NCBI RefSeq assembly: GCF_963665675.1
Contig: NZ_OY762426.1
Location: 1-64,000 of the forward strand
Source of the DNA: an uncultured Methanolobus sp.
GTDB lineage: Archaea; Halobacteriota; Methanosarcinia; Methanosarcinales; Methanosarcinaceae
Length of the DNA stretch: 64,000 nucleotides
Reading direction: 5' to 3'
In this document: positions 36,101-44,497 of the stretch, one piece after another
How the letters are laid out: each line of letters begins with the position of its first letter
How positions within the stretch are numbered: the first letter of the stretch is position 1
Program-made: the position numbers and the translations under genes
The notes under the pieces: model-generated
The model's input: only the letters and a program-made list of their open reading frames with translations
Databases searched by the model: none
Told to the model about the DNA's origin: nothing

Positions 36101-36710
36101 CAAAATCGCCATCTCCTACAGAATATACTATAGTTTCAGGATTACTGTCAAACGCAAGGGAAGAAAAATCAGATTCCGGATCAATACGATGTTCCACATA
36201 TTCCCTTTTTGCCATCCACCAGCCTTTATTTGAAGGAGTATCCATTACAAGGAAAGAAAGACCGGTGGTATCAGCCAGATTATCAATATCTTTTCTGTCG
36301 CTTTCGGTAAGTAATAATGATCCGACAAAATATGTAGATCTATACTGAGAATAATCAGGTGAAAGATAGGCAACTGTTTCCATAGTTGCAATATTGCTAA
36401 TCCCATTTGATTCTTCAAGTATTACAAACATTGCAGGATCCGCTATTACAAAATCAATGGTGCCTGAGGAAAGACCCTTTTGAATAGAAACCAGATCCAT
36501 TGGAACCATTTCAAATGTGAACTCCGGCATCTGTAGCGACAGGTAATTACCAGTGTCGTTTAACCTTTCAAAGGATGCTTCCTGAGTACCCCCTGCCAGA
36601 ACCCCAATGACAAGTGTATCGTCGCTCAAACTTTCAGCACCAATACTACTGGAGAGAATAACTAGTGCCAGTAACGAAAATAAAAATAGCTTTCTTACAT
36701 TTACCTTCAT
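33111..36710 (-). CDS. Hybrid histidine kinase with PhnD-like sensor domain and two receivers
   Basis: 1199 residues. A signal peptide is followed by a periplasmic-binding-protein domain of the PhnD/phosphonate type (about 30-300; FVIADPAMFVILEES), one membrane span (about 325-348), a GAF domain (about 375-530), a PAS domain (about 540-665), HisKA (FLANMSHELRTPLNSVIGFA about 687-706), HATPase (DTGIGISEENQ; GTGLGLVLVKDF) and two receiver domains (about 950-1070, LDIMMPGMDGWDVL; about 1075-1190, LDLMMPKIDGFDVI). It binds a ligand outside and signals inside. Its start codon overlaps the stop of the preceding kinase (ATGA), so both are translated together. Confidence 0.85.
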   Translation of the reverse strand: MKVNVRKLFLFSLLALVILSSSIGAESLSDDTLVIGVLAGGTQEASFERLNDTGNYLSLQMPEFTFEMVPMDLVSIQKGLSSGTIDFVIADPAMFVILEESNGISNIATMETVAYLSPDYSQYRSTYFVGSLLLTESDRKDIDNLADTTGLSFLVMDTPSNKGWWMAKREYVEHRIDPESDFSSLAFDSNPETIVYSVGDGDFDVGIIPSGTLEKMHMEGKIDISDFKVVHSQKYDNYPFLVSTRIYPGWVFAKAPGTSKNISERISVFLLKMPSGMTDTSSINDVAGWTVPQDYNPVLECLREIKEGPFQEQMDPVNILKEMKYFLLGIFFLLIIAAASVFYVNNLNSKLENEIFSKNVTEKLLKRKYSIEKTMLTVSSMFAYPEDIGVAIDRSLMEVGTLCGASRCYLFEISEDGASLSNSHEWCSEGIEAQKDELQDLPADMFPWWMSKLGNNEIINIPNISSLPPQASAEKEILEMQDIKSILVLPIFTEGNLVGFVGLDEVEGTREWNSDDFDTLQMFSTLMAMVLKRRKIEKSLRESEQHLKRVLEGSNEGTWDVNLRDDYLIFNKRYAEIMGYGEEEIGRKFEWMKQHIHPEDLGYAVSAVNNVVKKMNNFVECEFRIRGKDGKYRWVSNKGKVVEYSKDGEPLHIAGVLVDISERKETEAVMVAAKKAAEEASRTKSEFLANMSHELRTPLNSVIGFADILAEETFGPLNERQKRYITNVSKSGRHLLGLINDILDLSKIEAGKMVLHPDKFEIGESLDEIKSIISPLIRKKDIRLFIDMVPEKIIINADKGKFKQIIYNLLSNAIKFTDNKGSVTISVSLQGDCVHVAIKDTGIGISEENQKKLFKAFTQIDSSSNRTYEGTGLGLVLVKDFVELHNGTIWVESEIGSGSSFIFEIPVDFDQSLAVNVPESEDEGTEDVTVAGSEFQVMPENKGIEDADDHLLVLVVEDDDKSQEILSFTLKDAGYDVRFAENGKKALELAKDLHPFVITLDIMMPGMDGWDVLKQLKMEKGTEDIPVVIISIVDEKDLGVIWGAFDYFVKPIDKEGLLSSLERLKGSIYSEKVNVLVIDDELPVLELMDSMLPTEEYNVITASSGKEGIEKALASTPDVMILDLMMPKIDGFDVIKELKKHPETIDIPIIVCTAKDLEIHEKEELDKNVSSVMQKGIFNKQDLLACIRKVENLNQKKNE

Positions 36711-39700
36711 TTGCTCACCCCATATGAACTGTGAGATGATTCATTTTCCGGATTTGCATCGAGCTTTCCAAGTATTTCCAGCAGATCATCTTTTGAAAAT
36801 TCACCTTTCTGGAGCACGGTTAAAACATTGTCATTGAGGTAGTCCAGCTCATCAGCCTGCATATCCTTGGCGGTGCACACGATCACCGGCATTTTTATTG
36901 TTCTGGGATCAGATTTCAAGGTAGAGATTACCTGGAAACCACTAACTTTTGGCATCATAAGATCTACGATCAAAACATCTGGAAGAGTCTCGAAAGCCTT
37001 TTCGATTCCCTCCTGTCCACCTCTGGCAGTAATAACATCATAACCGAAAGAACCGATCACTTCTGAAATCATTTCAACGACCATCGGATCGTCATCTATT
37101 ACCAGTACCGTAAATGAGGTTTTTCCTGACTTTTTCACAAGATTAGAAAGAGAATTCAGCAGGCGATCCGAATCAACTGGTTTTGTCAGATGGTCCGCAA
37201 CACCTACAACCATACCTATATCCTCTTCACCAAGTGCTGACAACACCAGTACCGGAATCGAAGATGTGCAGTCATCCATTTTCAGGTTCTCCAGTATTTC
37301 GGTACCATCCATTCCCGGAAGATTCAGATCAAGAGTAATGGCAAACGGATGAATATCTTTGGCAATTTCAAGCGCTTCTGCACCATCTTCTGCAAGAATA
37401 ACACGGAAGCCCGCTTTGTTTAACATGAAGCTCAGAAGTTCCCTTGAATTCGGATCATCTTCCACCACAAGGATCAGGGGTTCCGAACCATCAGAGCCTT
37501 CCGGTCCTAGAATGACCAGATCATCTGCCGAGCTTAGTGCAGGAGTACTGATATTATCTTCAGTCACATCTGTTTCGGGTATCCTGGCATTGAGATCCGT
37601 ACCTGTGAGATTCAGGGGTACCCTGATGTAGAATGTGGAACCTTTTTCGTATTCACTCTCAACACCAATGTCACCCCCGTGTAATTCCAGAAGGTTCTTC
37701 ACAAGAGCAAGACCAAGACCTGTCCCTTCATATTTGCGGTTACTGGCAGAGTCAAGCTGTACGAATGCCCTGAAAAGTTTCCCCTGATCTTCTCTGGATA
37801 TACCTATACCATTATCACAAACATTTACCAGAAGCATCTGGTCTTCCATTGAAGCATCAACATGAACTCCCCCATTCTCGGGAGTGAACTTAATAGCATT
37901 GCCAATGAGATTATACAATATCTGTTTCAGCTTACCCCTGTCTGCATTTATGAAAATGCTTCTGGGTTTCATATAAAACTCCAGCAGAATACTTTTCTTT
38001 GCTGCAAGGGGTTTCATCATGAGATGGATATCAGACAGGAGATCGGAGAAATCAAATATCTCGTAGAACAGTTCCATTTTTCCGGCTTCTATCTTTGAAA
38101 TATCCAGAATATCATTTATGAGAGTAAGAAGGTGCTTTCCACTGTGGGAGATATTTTCCATAAACTTGTTTTGCTTTTCATTAAGCTGACCAAAACTTCC
38201 GTCCAGCAGCAGATCTGAAAAACCTATTACCGAATTTAGGGGCGTACGGAGTTCATGACTCATTGTGGCAAGGAACTCACTCTTTGTCCTGTTGGCTGTC
38301 TCTGCATGTATCTTTGCGTCCAGAAGTGCTCTTTCAGTACTTTTAATCTTGGTAATATCAATAAAACTCTCAATGAAAAGCTTACGCCCTCCCAGATTCA
38401 CTATTTCCACAGATTTGAGAATCGGTATTCTGGTACCATCGGAACGTATAATAACACGCTCAGACCTATCCAGTGACTGCTTAAGACCATTTATCGGACA
38501 TCTGCCCATTTCAGCCGGACAAATGAACTTGTGGCAAACATTACCTATAGCATTTTCTTTCTTGTGTCCTACCATTTCCAGGGCAGTTGTATTGATATCA
38601 ACTATCTCATGCGTGTTGACATCAACAACTACCACACCACAATTAATGTTGTCTATAATAAGACTCATTCTCTCCTGGTTTTCATGTTCCAGTCTTTCTA
38701 TTTCTTTTCTTTCTGTGATGTCGCGGATAATTAACTGGATTGTTGAATCTGCTTTATCTATAAGAGTGACACTTACTTCAGCATCTATCAGGCTCCCGTC
38801 CGTCTTTTTAATCTGGATCTCATCTTCACTGAAGTTGTTCTTGATCGCATCACTCATAACTGAATGTAAAAGTTCCTGTTTAGCCTCAGTTACAAGATCG
38901 TTTATTTCTATGCCAACAATAGCCTGTTCCGATGCATATGCAAACATGCGTGCTTTGTCATTAAGATCCTGTATAATCCCATCTTTCACAATGAAAATTG
39001 CATCATTGGATCGCTGGAAAAGTGACCTGTACCTGCGTTCCTTTTCACGGAGAAGATCTTCGGATGACTTGCTTTCAGTAATATCCTTGAAACTCAGAAT
39101 TCGTCCGACTATTATGTCTTTCTGGAACAGGGGAAATGTCGAAATCTCAAAGTAAGTACCATCTGTAAATTGTGCCACCACAACATTACTTGCTGCTGTC
39201 ATGTGATATTTGTGCAGCATGGAAATAAGATAATCGTAGTTGACAATTCTGTCCCTGAGGTGTTCAATTATCTTATAAGCGTTCTGCTCCACAAGAATAT
39301 GTTCGGGGATATTCCATTGACAAATGAATTTTGACTGGTACTTGGTCATCCTGTAATCTTTATCGATTACAACCACACCTTCTGAAACAGAGTCTATAAT
39401 GGAGGAAAGAAGATTTTCCCTTACACTGAGGGTCTCTGCGAGATGGTTTATACTTGAACTCAGGGAAGAAATCTCATCATTGCCTGAAACTTCTATTTTT
39501 TCATATGATGAAAAATCAGCCTCTGCTACGTCTACATTTTTCTTCAGGGCAGATAATCTGGAAAGTATGCTGTTATCGAGAAATACTATTCCTGCAGCCC
39601 CGTATAAGATCCCTGCAAAAATGACCACATAGAGGAAATATCCGAATGTGGCTTTTGCCTTCTGGTATATTGTACGGGGACTGGAAATTTTAAGAAGGAT

Positions 39701-40468
39701 AACCGGTTCTCCGTAGATATCGTTGAGAACAGCATATCCCACCACAGTATTTTTGCTGATAGTCTCAATGTGAGTCATTTCAGGATTATTGACTGACATG
39801 GAAGCTATATTAAAGATATCTTCATCTACACCGGAACCCTGGAGGAGGTAATAATCCAATGGAGTTTGATGCAAATCCATGAAGAAATCGGCTGTTTCGG
39901 GAGTAAAATAATAACCGGTTATAAGCGTACCTTCTGAACTGGAATTGCTCATAGAATTCCCTGTCGGGCATGATGCGAATAGAAGTGGGCCTTCAGGCAG
40001 CATTACGATGCCGGACGGGGCATAGTTATTAATCGCCGATGGCAACAACGGATTTTCTTCAGACAAAATCAAAAGCAGTCCTTCGGAAAATGTAACTTCG
40101 CTGTCCAGTTCAGGATTGTATGCTTTCTTATAAACAATGTCATTGGAATCGTTCAGAAATATAATTACGTTCAAATCTAATGATTTCATATCTTCATTTG
40201 TCAGATTTGATTCGAGGTAATACGAATCATTGCCGGATATGAATCCACCCGTATCTAAACCGAAAGCCACTCTCCGGGTTAGTAATTCAAGACTGGAACT
40301 TGCATAATGAAAGTGATCAATAGTTTTATTCATATCATCTATGACAGCCTGACGTTCAAGATCATCAAAACTCTGGAAAATGATGGAACCTGCACTGATA
40401 TACAGGGTTAGAACCAGTAAGAAAAGAGTCAAACCAAAAACTATCAGTGTCTTTGAGCGTAATCTCAT
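36707..40468 (-). CDS. Hybrid histidine kinase with CHASE4-like sensor, PAS domains and two receivers
   Basis: 1253 residues from the ATG at 40468 (after GAGGTGG); a TTG start at 40480 is less likely. Two N-terminal membrane spans enclose an extracellular CHASE4-like domain (about 35-270), followed by a HAMP-like segment, three PAS domains (about 355-720), HisKA (FLATMSHELRTPLNSVIGFS, about 745-764), HATPase (DNGIGISREDQ; GTGLGLALVKNL) and two receivers (about 1000-1115, LDLNLPGMDGTEIL; about 1120-1240, VDLMMPKVSGFQVI). The receivers have no DNA-binding domain, so output must be by phosphotransfer or protein contact. It follows the stand-alone receiver gene and precedes the PhnD-like hybrid kinase. 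Confidence 0.85.
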   Translation of the reverse strand: MRLRSKTLIVFGLTLFLLVLTLYISAGSIIFQSFDDLERQAVIDDMNKTIDHFHYASSSLELLTRRVAFGLDTGGFISGNDSYYLESNLTNEDMKSLDLNVIIFLNDSNDIVYKKAYNPELDSEVTFSEGLLLILSEENPLLPSAINNYAPSGIVMLPEGPLLFASCPTGNSMSNSSSEGTLITGYYFTPETADFFMDLHQTPLDYYLLQGSGVDEDIFNIASMSVNNPEMTHIETISKNTVVGYAVLNDIYGEPVILLKISSPRTIYQKAKATFGYFLYVVIFAGILYGAAGIVFLDNSILSRLSALKKNVDVAEADFSSYEKIEVSGNDEISSLSSSINHLAETLSVRENLLSSIIDSVSEGVVVIDKDYRMTKYQSKFICQWNIPEHILVEQNAYKIIEHLRDRIVNYDYLISMLHKYHMTAASNVVVAQFTDGTYFEISTFPLFQKDIIVGRILSFKDITESKSSEDLLREKERRYRSLFQRSNDAIFIVKDGIIQDLNDKARMFAYASEQAIVGIEINDLVTEAKQELLHSVMSDAIKNNFSEDEIQIKKTDGSLIDAEVSVTLIDKADSTIQLIIRDITERKEIERLEHENQERMSLIIDNINCGVVVVDVNTHEIVDINTTALEMVGHKKENAIGNVCHKFICPAEMGRCPINGLKQSLDRSERVIIRSDGTRIPILKSVEIVNLGGRKLFIESFIDITKIKSTERALLDAKIHAETANRTKSEFLATMSHELRTPLNSVIGFSDLLLDGSFGQLNEKQNKFMENISHSGKHLLTLINDILDISKIEAGKMELFYEIFDFSDLLSDIHLMMKPLAAKKSILLEFYMKPRSIFINADRGKLKQILYNLIGNAIKFTPENGGVHVDASMEDQMLLVNVCDNGIGISREDQGKLFRAFVQLDSASNRKYEGTGLGLALVKNLLELHGGDIGVESEYEKGSTFYIRVPLNLTGTDLNARIPETDVTEDNISTPALSSADDLVILGPEGSDGSEPLILVVEDDPNSRELLSFMLNKAGFRVILAEDGAEALEIAKDIHPFAITLDLNLPGMDGTEILENLKMDDCTSSIPVLVLSALGEEDIGMVVGVADHLTKPVDSDRLLNSLSNLVKKSGKTSFTVLVIDDDPMVVEMISEVIGSFGYDVITARGGQEGIEKAFETLPDVLIVDLMMPKVSGFQVISTLKSDPRTIKMPVIVCTAKDMQADELDYLNDNVLTVLQKGEFSKDDLLEILGKLDANPENESSHSSYGVSK

Positions 40469-40501
40469 GGCCCACCTCAAAACTTTTACGCAGAAAGAGG
40501 A

Positions 40502-40873
40502 TCAGTTTGAAGCTTCAAGGTGATATTGGATTTTTTCCTTAAAACTATGGATATCTATTGGCTTGGAAATATAATCAATACACCCGGCAGCGATGAACCG
40601 TTCATCGTCCCCGCGCATGGAATGAGCTGTCAGGGCAATTACAGGAATATCTTTTGTACTTCCATCTTCCTTTAAATGTGAAAGAACTTCAAGTCCGTCC
40701 ATTTTAGGTAACTGGATATCCAGAAGAATCAGATCAAACTCTTTCTCTTTTACCTTTTCCAGAGCTATAAATCCATCCTCTGCAGGAGTTACCTGATAAC
40801 CATAGGACTCCAGCAGATCCACAGTGAGTTCCATATTTACAGGATTGTCCTCAATTACAAGTATGTTGCACAT
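40502..40873 (-). CDS. Stand-alone receiver (CheY-like) response regulator
   Basis: 123 residues from the ATG at 40873, 6 bases after GAGG. A complete receiver: NILVIEDNPVNMELTV (about residues 3-18) with the acidic pocket, phosphoacceptor Asp in DLILLDIQLPKMDGLEVL (about 46-63), conserved Thr in VIALTAHSM and Lys in YISKPIDI. There is no output domain, so it acts by binding a partner. It is the first gene of the three-gene signalling unit and shares sequence traits with the receivers in both kinases. Confidence 0.9.
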   Translation of the reverse strand: MCNILVIEDNPVNMELTVDLLESYGYQVTPAEDGFIALEKVKEKEFDLILLDIQLPKMDGLEVLSHLKEDGSTKDIPVIALTAHSMRGDDERFIAAGCIDYISKPIDIHSFKEKIQYHLEASN

Positions 40874-40885
40874 TTTTTCCCTCAA

Positions 40886-41185
40886 GATATTGAATCCCGT
40901 TTACTTTTAATCTTAAAACATCAGCAATATTCATAAGGATTATTGAAATGTATTTATGATACAGACACGGGCGATAAATATAATTAACAAATGATAATAT
41001 TATGTAGTTGGTTACTCTATAAAAGTATATCGCACGCTAATATTCACAGTTGACGTTTTCAAAAAGTAAGTGATCTTGTTATAGAAATTTGCAGAAACCA
41101 GTCCGAAGAAATTGATCAACAACTGAATTCATATATATCATACAGCTATTTTATCGGATAGGATTCCAAAAAGAGGCAATACTGA
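40886..41185. other. Divergent promoter region
   Basis: No gene is visible. A TATA-like TCATATATATCATAC (about 41127-41141) precedes the CinA fusion gene, and several TATA-like stretches face the receiver gene. No operator is evident. Confidence 0.4.
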
Positions 41186-42376
41186 ATGGAAGACAAAATA
41201 ATGGATATACATCGGTCACCTTTCAGAATGGTACTGGCAATAACCGGCGGGGGAACTGAGGCTATCGGGGAACTTTTACGCCATGGCGGAGGATCAGATA
41301 CCCTTCTTGAAGCTATAATTCCATATTGCAATGAATCATTGCACGATCTGATAGGAAAGGAACCTGATAGATATGCATCTGCTGAAACAGCAAAGAATAT
41401 GGCAATGTCAGCCTATAAACGTGCATTGTTCCTGGATACAGGATTCCATAAAGATGCTTTAAGTTTAATTGGAATCGGAGTTACATGTAAACTTGTAAAG
41501 CAGGGACCTGAGCGTGAGGGAAGACAACATGAAGTTTATTTTGCAAGCCAGTCATATGACAGAAGCACTGTTTCAGGTATTTCCTTGAAGATGAAAGGAT
41601 GCAGGGAGGAACAGGAAAGAATTGTTGCGAATTATATTCTGGAAAGAATCGCATCCCTGTGTAATCCGAAAAAATATGCAGGCCATAATATCCGGGAAAA
41701 TAATACCGGTGAGAAGACACTTATTCTTGAAAATGAAGCTGAAGCGGACCATGTGGTTTCTGAACTTCTGCTAAAAACTCTGGAAAGCATTAATTCTGGG
41801 AAAAATACCACCCCCGTGAAAGCCAGCCTGGGACCCAGTTCCGGCAAACCGGGCATTATTATATCAGGTTCTTTCAATCCATGCCACAAGAACCATATTG
41901 AAATGGCGATGATCGCTTCGGAAAAATATGGTATGCCAGTTGACTTTGAAATCTCCCTGGCCAATGTTGATAAGCCCCCGATAGATTACATTTCCCTGGA
42001 GGAAAGACTTGAATCACTCAGGTTCTGTATGCAGGAAATGAAAAAAGGTTCGGCAGGAAACATTTATCTTAGTAACTCTCCGCTTTTTGCAGATAAGGCT
42101 GTACTATTTCCGGGTTCAGTGTTCCTGATAGGTACAGATACTCTTAACCGGCTCTTTAACATCGATTATTACAGGAAAAGCGAAGATATGCAGAGCCTTA
42201 TAGAACACTTCAAAAGTCACAATACCAGATTTCTGGTTTTCAGGAGAAATGATGCAGATATATGCAGCGGGATAGATATCCCGGAGATTTGTGAGATCGT
42301 CCCCTGTGATTGTTACGCGGACGATGGCACTTCTTCCACAAAGATCAGGAATGAGAGACTATGCAAGTTCAGATGA
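41186..42376 (+). CDS. CinA C-terminal (NMN amidase-like) fused to nucleotidyltransferase
   Basis: 396 residues, with ribosome site GAGG 9 bases before the ATG. The N-terminal part (about 1-165) is a CinA C-terminal/PncC-type domain: ITGGGTEAIGELLRHGGGSD (about 19-38), then IGIGVTCKLVK (about 101-111). This family deamidates NMN. The C-terminal part (about 220-390) is a cytidylyltransferase-fold domain: IISGSFNPCHKNHIEMAMIA (about 226-245) and the ISxTKIR-like SSTKIRNERL near the end, as in nicotinate mononucleotide adenylyltransferases. Together they could act in NAD recycling. The gene overlaps the convergent 42369 gene by 8 bases. Confidence 0.8.
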   Translation: MEDKIMDIHRSPFRMVLAITGGGTEAIGELLRHGGGSDTLLEAIIPYCNESLHDLIGKEPDRYASAETAKNMAMSAYKRALFLDTGFHKDALSLIGIGVTCKLVKQGPEREGRQHEVYFASQSYDRSTVSGISLKMKGCREEQERIVANYILERIASLCNPKKYAGHNIRENNTGEKTLILENEAEADHVVSELLLKTLESINSGKNTTPVKASLGPSSGKPGIIISGSFNPCHKNHIEMAMIASEKYGMPVDFEISLANVDKPPIDYISLEERLESLRFCMQEMKKGSAGNIYLSNSPLFADKAVLFPGSVFLIGTDTLNRLFNIDYYRKSEDMQSLIEHFKSHNTRFLVFRRNDADICSGIDIPEICEIVPCDCYADDGTSSTKIRNERLCKFR

Positions 42377-42776
42377 TCCTGCAGGTATCGTATAGTGAAG
42401 GATAGCCCTTCTTATCATTTGTTCTTATAATATCGCCGTTTACTGCATTTACAAATTTGCGAACAATATCTTTTGCCTTTGCCACACATTCAGCATCCAT
42501 GTCATCCCATTTACCGGATGATACGTTGTCAAGTATTTTCTTCAATACCGAAAGTTCATCCTTTGTGACCCATGTTTCACTATTTACACAACATTTGCCT
42601 TCCTTTCCTGTATCCCTTAACAAACAGAGCATGTCATCAAGCCGGGAGCTTGTAAGTTCATGACTGAACCTATGTTCGGATGGAATGACATTATCTCTCT
42701 GGTAATGGACTTCCGCCAGGAAAAGGAAACGGTCACATTCGTAGAACCAGTCCCTTAAGTCATATAATAAATTCAT
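42369..42776 (-). CDS. Hypothetical protein
   Basis: 135 residues. LLYDLRDWFYECDRFLFLAE (about 3-22) is an amphipathic opening, then ERHRF-type charged helices (EHRFSHELTSSRLDDMLCLL), two Cys in KCCVNSETWVT and a helical C-terminus KAKDIVRKFVNAVNGD. I do not recognise it. It is followed by a region with regulatory-looking repeats and has no operon partner. The stop TGA is shared with the end of the fusion gene. Confidence 0.5.
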   Translation of the reverse strand: MNLLYDLRDWFYECDRFLFLAEVHYQRDNVIPSEHRFSHELTSSRLDDMLCLLRDTGKEGKCCVNSETWVTKDELSVLKKILDNVSSGKWDDMDAECVAKAKDIVRKFVNAVNGDIIRTNDKKGYPSLYDTCRII

Positions 42777-43179
42777 ATACCCACACTATAAATAAATAGA
42801 ATTCTATGATATAAAAGACTATGGCATGAAAATGTACCAGACAAATCAGGAAGTATCCGGCAAACATGTTCTGACAGTTACAAACCGGATAGCACAAAAT
42901 AAAACTCTATGACTACAACTATACTTTCTGTTGTATATTTCAAATTTGAAATATCAAACACGTTGCAAACACAGGTGCCAAACATGTTTTGACAGGAAAG
43001 TACGCAAGATTATGCATAAAGAGCATACATAATAAATATCATAAATAATAAGGCATACACACGTATTAATTTGTACGCACCAAAATGAATTCATGACGAT
43101 TGGTACGAAATACCATAAATAGTAAGAAAATAGCTGAAACTAAAGTAATATCAGCCATACATGTATGAAAAAGAAAAAA
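42777..43179. other. 400-bp intergenic region with repeats and palindromes
   Basis: No gene is visible. It contains the near-direct repeat CAAACATGTTCTGACA / CAAACATGTTTTGACA (about 42861 and 42979), the palindrome ATTTCAAATTTGAAAT (about 42939-42954), and repeated CATAC-AATAAATATCATAA units near 43020-43060. It may carry regulator binding sites for the convergent or flanking genes. Confidence 0.45.
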
Positions 43180-43707
43180 TCAGTAGCTATTGCGGTTTTG
43201 ACCCTGTTCCATGGACATTTTCAACACTTCCGGTTCACGGGAGCCAAGCATGAGACGCTTTCCATTTCTAAATTCAAGCATCAAACCCTTGTTGCCGCTT
43301 ATATTGTACGCTTTGCCTTTGCGACCATACCTGATACCCCAACCGCCATAATCCCTCAATGGACGATAGCGTATAACCTCAGCAGAAATTATGTCGTTGA
43401 ACGGATAATGTTTGAATGACAGGTGAATCGGGAAGAACTTCACATAAAGACCACTGTTGCGCACAACAACCACAAGACGAATGGACAACATGAATAGTGG
43501 GAAAATTATTCCAAAACCTATCAGAATTCCTATCATCCCTTCATCTGATGCAGGGTTGCTGCCAAAAGGATGACCATATACAAGCTGTTCTATAGCTCCA
43601 TACCATGTTATTCCCGTAGTCAAAAGCAACAGGGCTAATAACCATATTTGCCTGAATTTCTGGACTTCTCGGAAAATGATAGAGTCCCCTGAATCATCGT
43701 AAGTCAT
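43180..43707 (-). CDS. Uncharacterised membrane protein
   Basis: 175 residues from the ATG at 43707. A TATA box (43729-43736) 26 bases upstream predicts a leaderless transcript at this ATG; the longer frame to 43767 would put the start inside the divergent gene's leader. Two membrane spans (about residues 19-37 and 60-80) precede a cytoplasmic beta domain (FHLSFKHYPFNDIISAEVIR, then GIRYGRKGKAYNISGNKGLM) of PH-like appearance. The function is unknown. It shares an AT-rich promoter box with cutA on the other strand. Confidence 0.65.
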   Translation of the reverse strand: MTYDDSGDSIIFREVQKFRQIWLLALLLLTTGITWYGAIEQLVYGHPFGSNPASDEGMIGILIGFGIIFPLFMLSIRLVVVVRNSGLYVKFFPIHLSFKHYPFNDIISAEVIRYRPLRDYGGWGIRYGRKGKAYNISGNKGLMLEFRNGKRLMLGSREPEVLKMSMEQGQNRNSY

Positions 43708-43767
43708 CAACAAAAATAGGAACTGAAAATATATAATCATTGTTAATATTCTGGCTATGAGGGACAA

Positions 43768-44076
43768 ATGATGTATTCAATCGTGTACACAACAACTTCC
43801 AGTAAAGATGAAGCGCGAAAGATTGCCGCAAAACTTGTAGAGAAAAAACTTGCAGCATGCGTCAACATACATGCTATTGATTCTTTGTATTCATGGGAAG
43901 GCAATATCGAGGAAGATGAGGAATTCGCACTTTCGATCAAGACAATAACATCAAAAGTACAGGAAATAACCGAAAATACCAGGAAAATGCATAGTTATGA
44001 ACTTCCTGCAATCATATCATGGGAAATAAGCGGAGAATCCGATTACCTGAAATGGATAGCTGATAGTGTGAAATAA
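43768..44076 (+). CDS. cutA: CutA1-like divalent cation tolerance protein
   Basis: 102 residues (ATG at 43768 or 43771, after GAGGGAC). The sequence has the full CutA1 pattern: IVYTTTSSKDEARKIAAKLV, LAACVNIHAIDSLYSWEGNI (about residues 32-51), EEFALSIKT and the C-terminal YLKWIADSV. CutA1 forms a trimeric ferredoxin-like-fold protein linked to copper tolerance, though its precise biochemical role is debated. It has a divergent promoter shared with the membrane-protein gene; a dispersed repeat begins directly after the stop codon. Confidence 0.9.
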   Translation: MMYSIVYTTTSSKDEARKIAAKLVEKKLAACVNIHAIDSLYSWEGNIEEDEEFALSIKTITSKVQEITENTRKMHSYELPAIISWEISGESDYLKWIADSVK

Positions 44077-44077
44077 A

Positions 44078-44420
44078 GACTATGTAGAAATCCTGTTAAT
44101 ATAAGTAGCACCAAGTTTGCTCTGTTTCAGTTTCACAAAACAATCTGCAATCTAAAAACAAAGTAACCATCCGCCGAAGGCGGCACACTCCAATGCTGAT
44201 GCACAGAAGATAGCTCCAAACACTATTACAGTTATGCTGAGAATTCCACAGAAGTCATGCAAAGAAAATATTCGGAGTGTTATGCAGATTATTTTGTTTC
44301 TTCTTGTTGAAAAGCGTCGGCTTCGCCGGACCCTTCGGGCTCATCCAGGTTATTCATGACTTGCAACTAATCAATATACAAACTTTCAGAATGTTTCAAT
44401 TGCAGGAATCCTACAGAGCT
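44078..44420 (+). repeat. Dispersed MITE-like repeat, copy E, full length
   Basis: The left end GACTATGTAGAAATCCTG (44078-44095) and the right end CAGGAATCCTACAGAGCT (44403-44420) are inverted repeats. Inside are ATCCGCCGAAGGCGGCAC (hairpin 1), a mid end-like GAATTCCACAGAA, then GTCGGCTTCGCCGGACC, CCTTCGGG (hairpins 2 and 3) and GTTATTCATGAC. It is 343 bp long and starts 2 bases after the cutA stop codon, between convergent genes. Confidence 0.85.
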
Positions 44421-44497
44421 AAACGAATAAAAATTCAAAATTCAAGAAAATGAATCAATGCAGAATGCCTGCATTAATTCAATACATTAAACTCATT

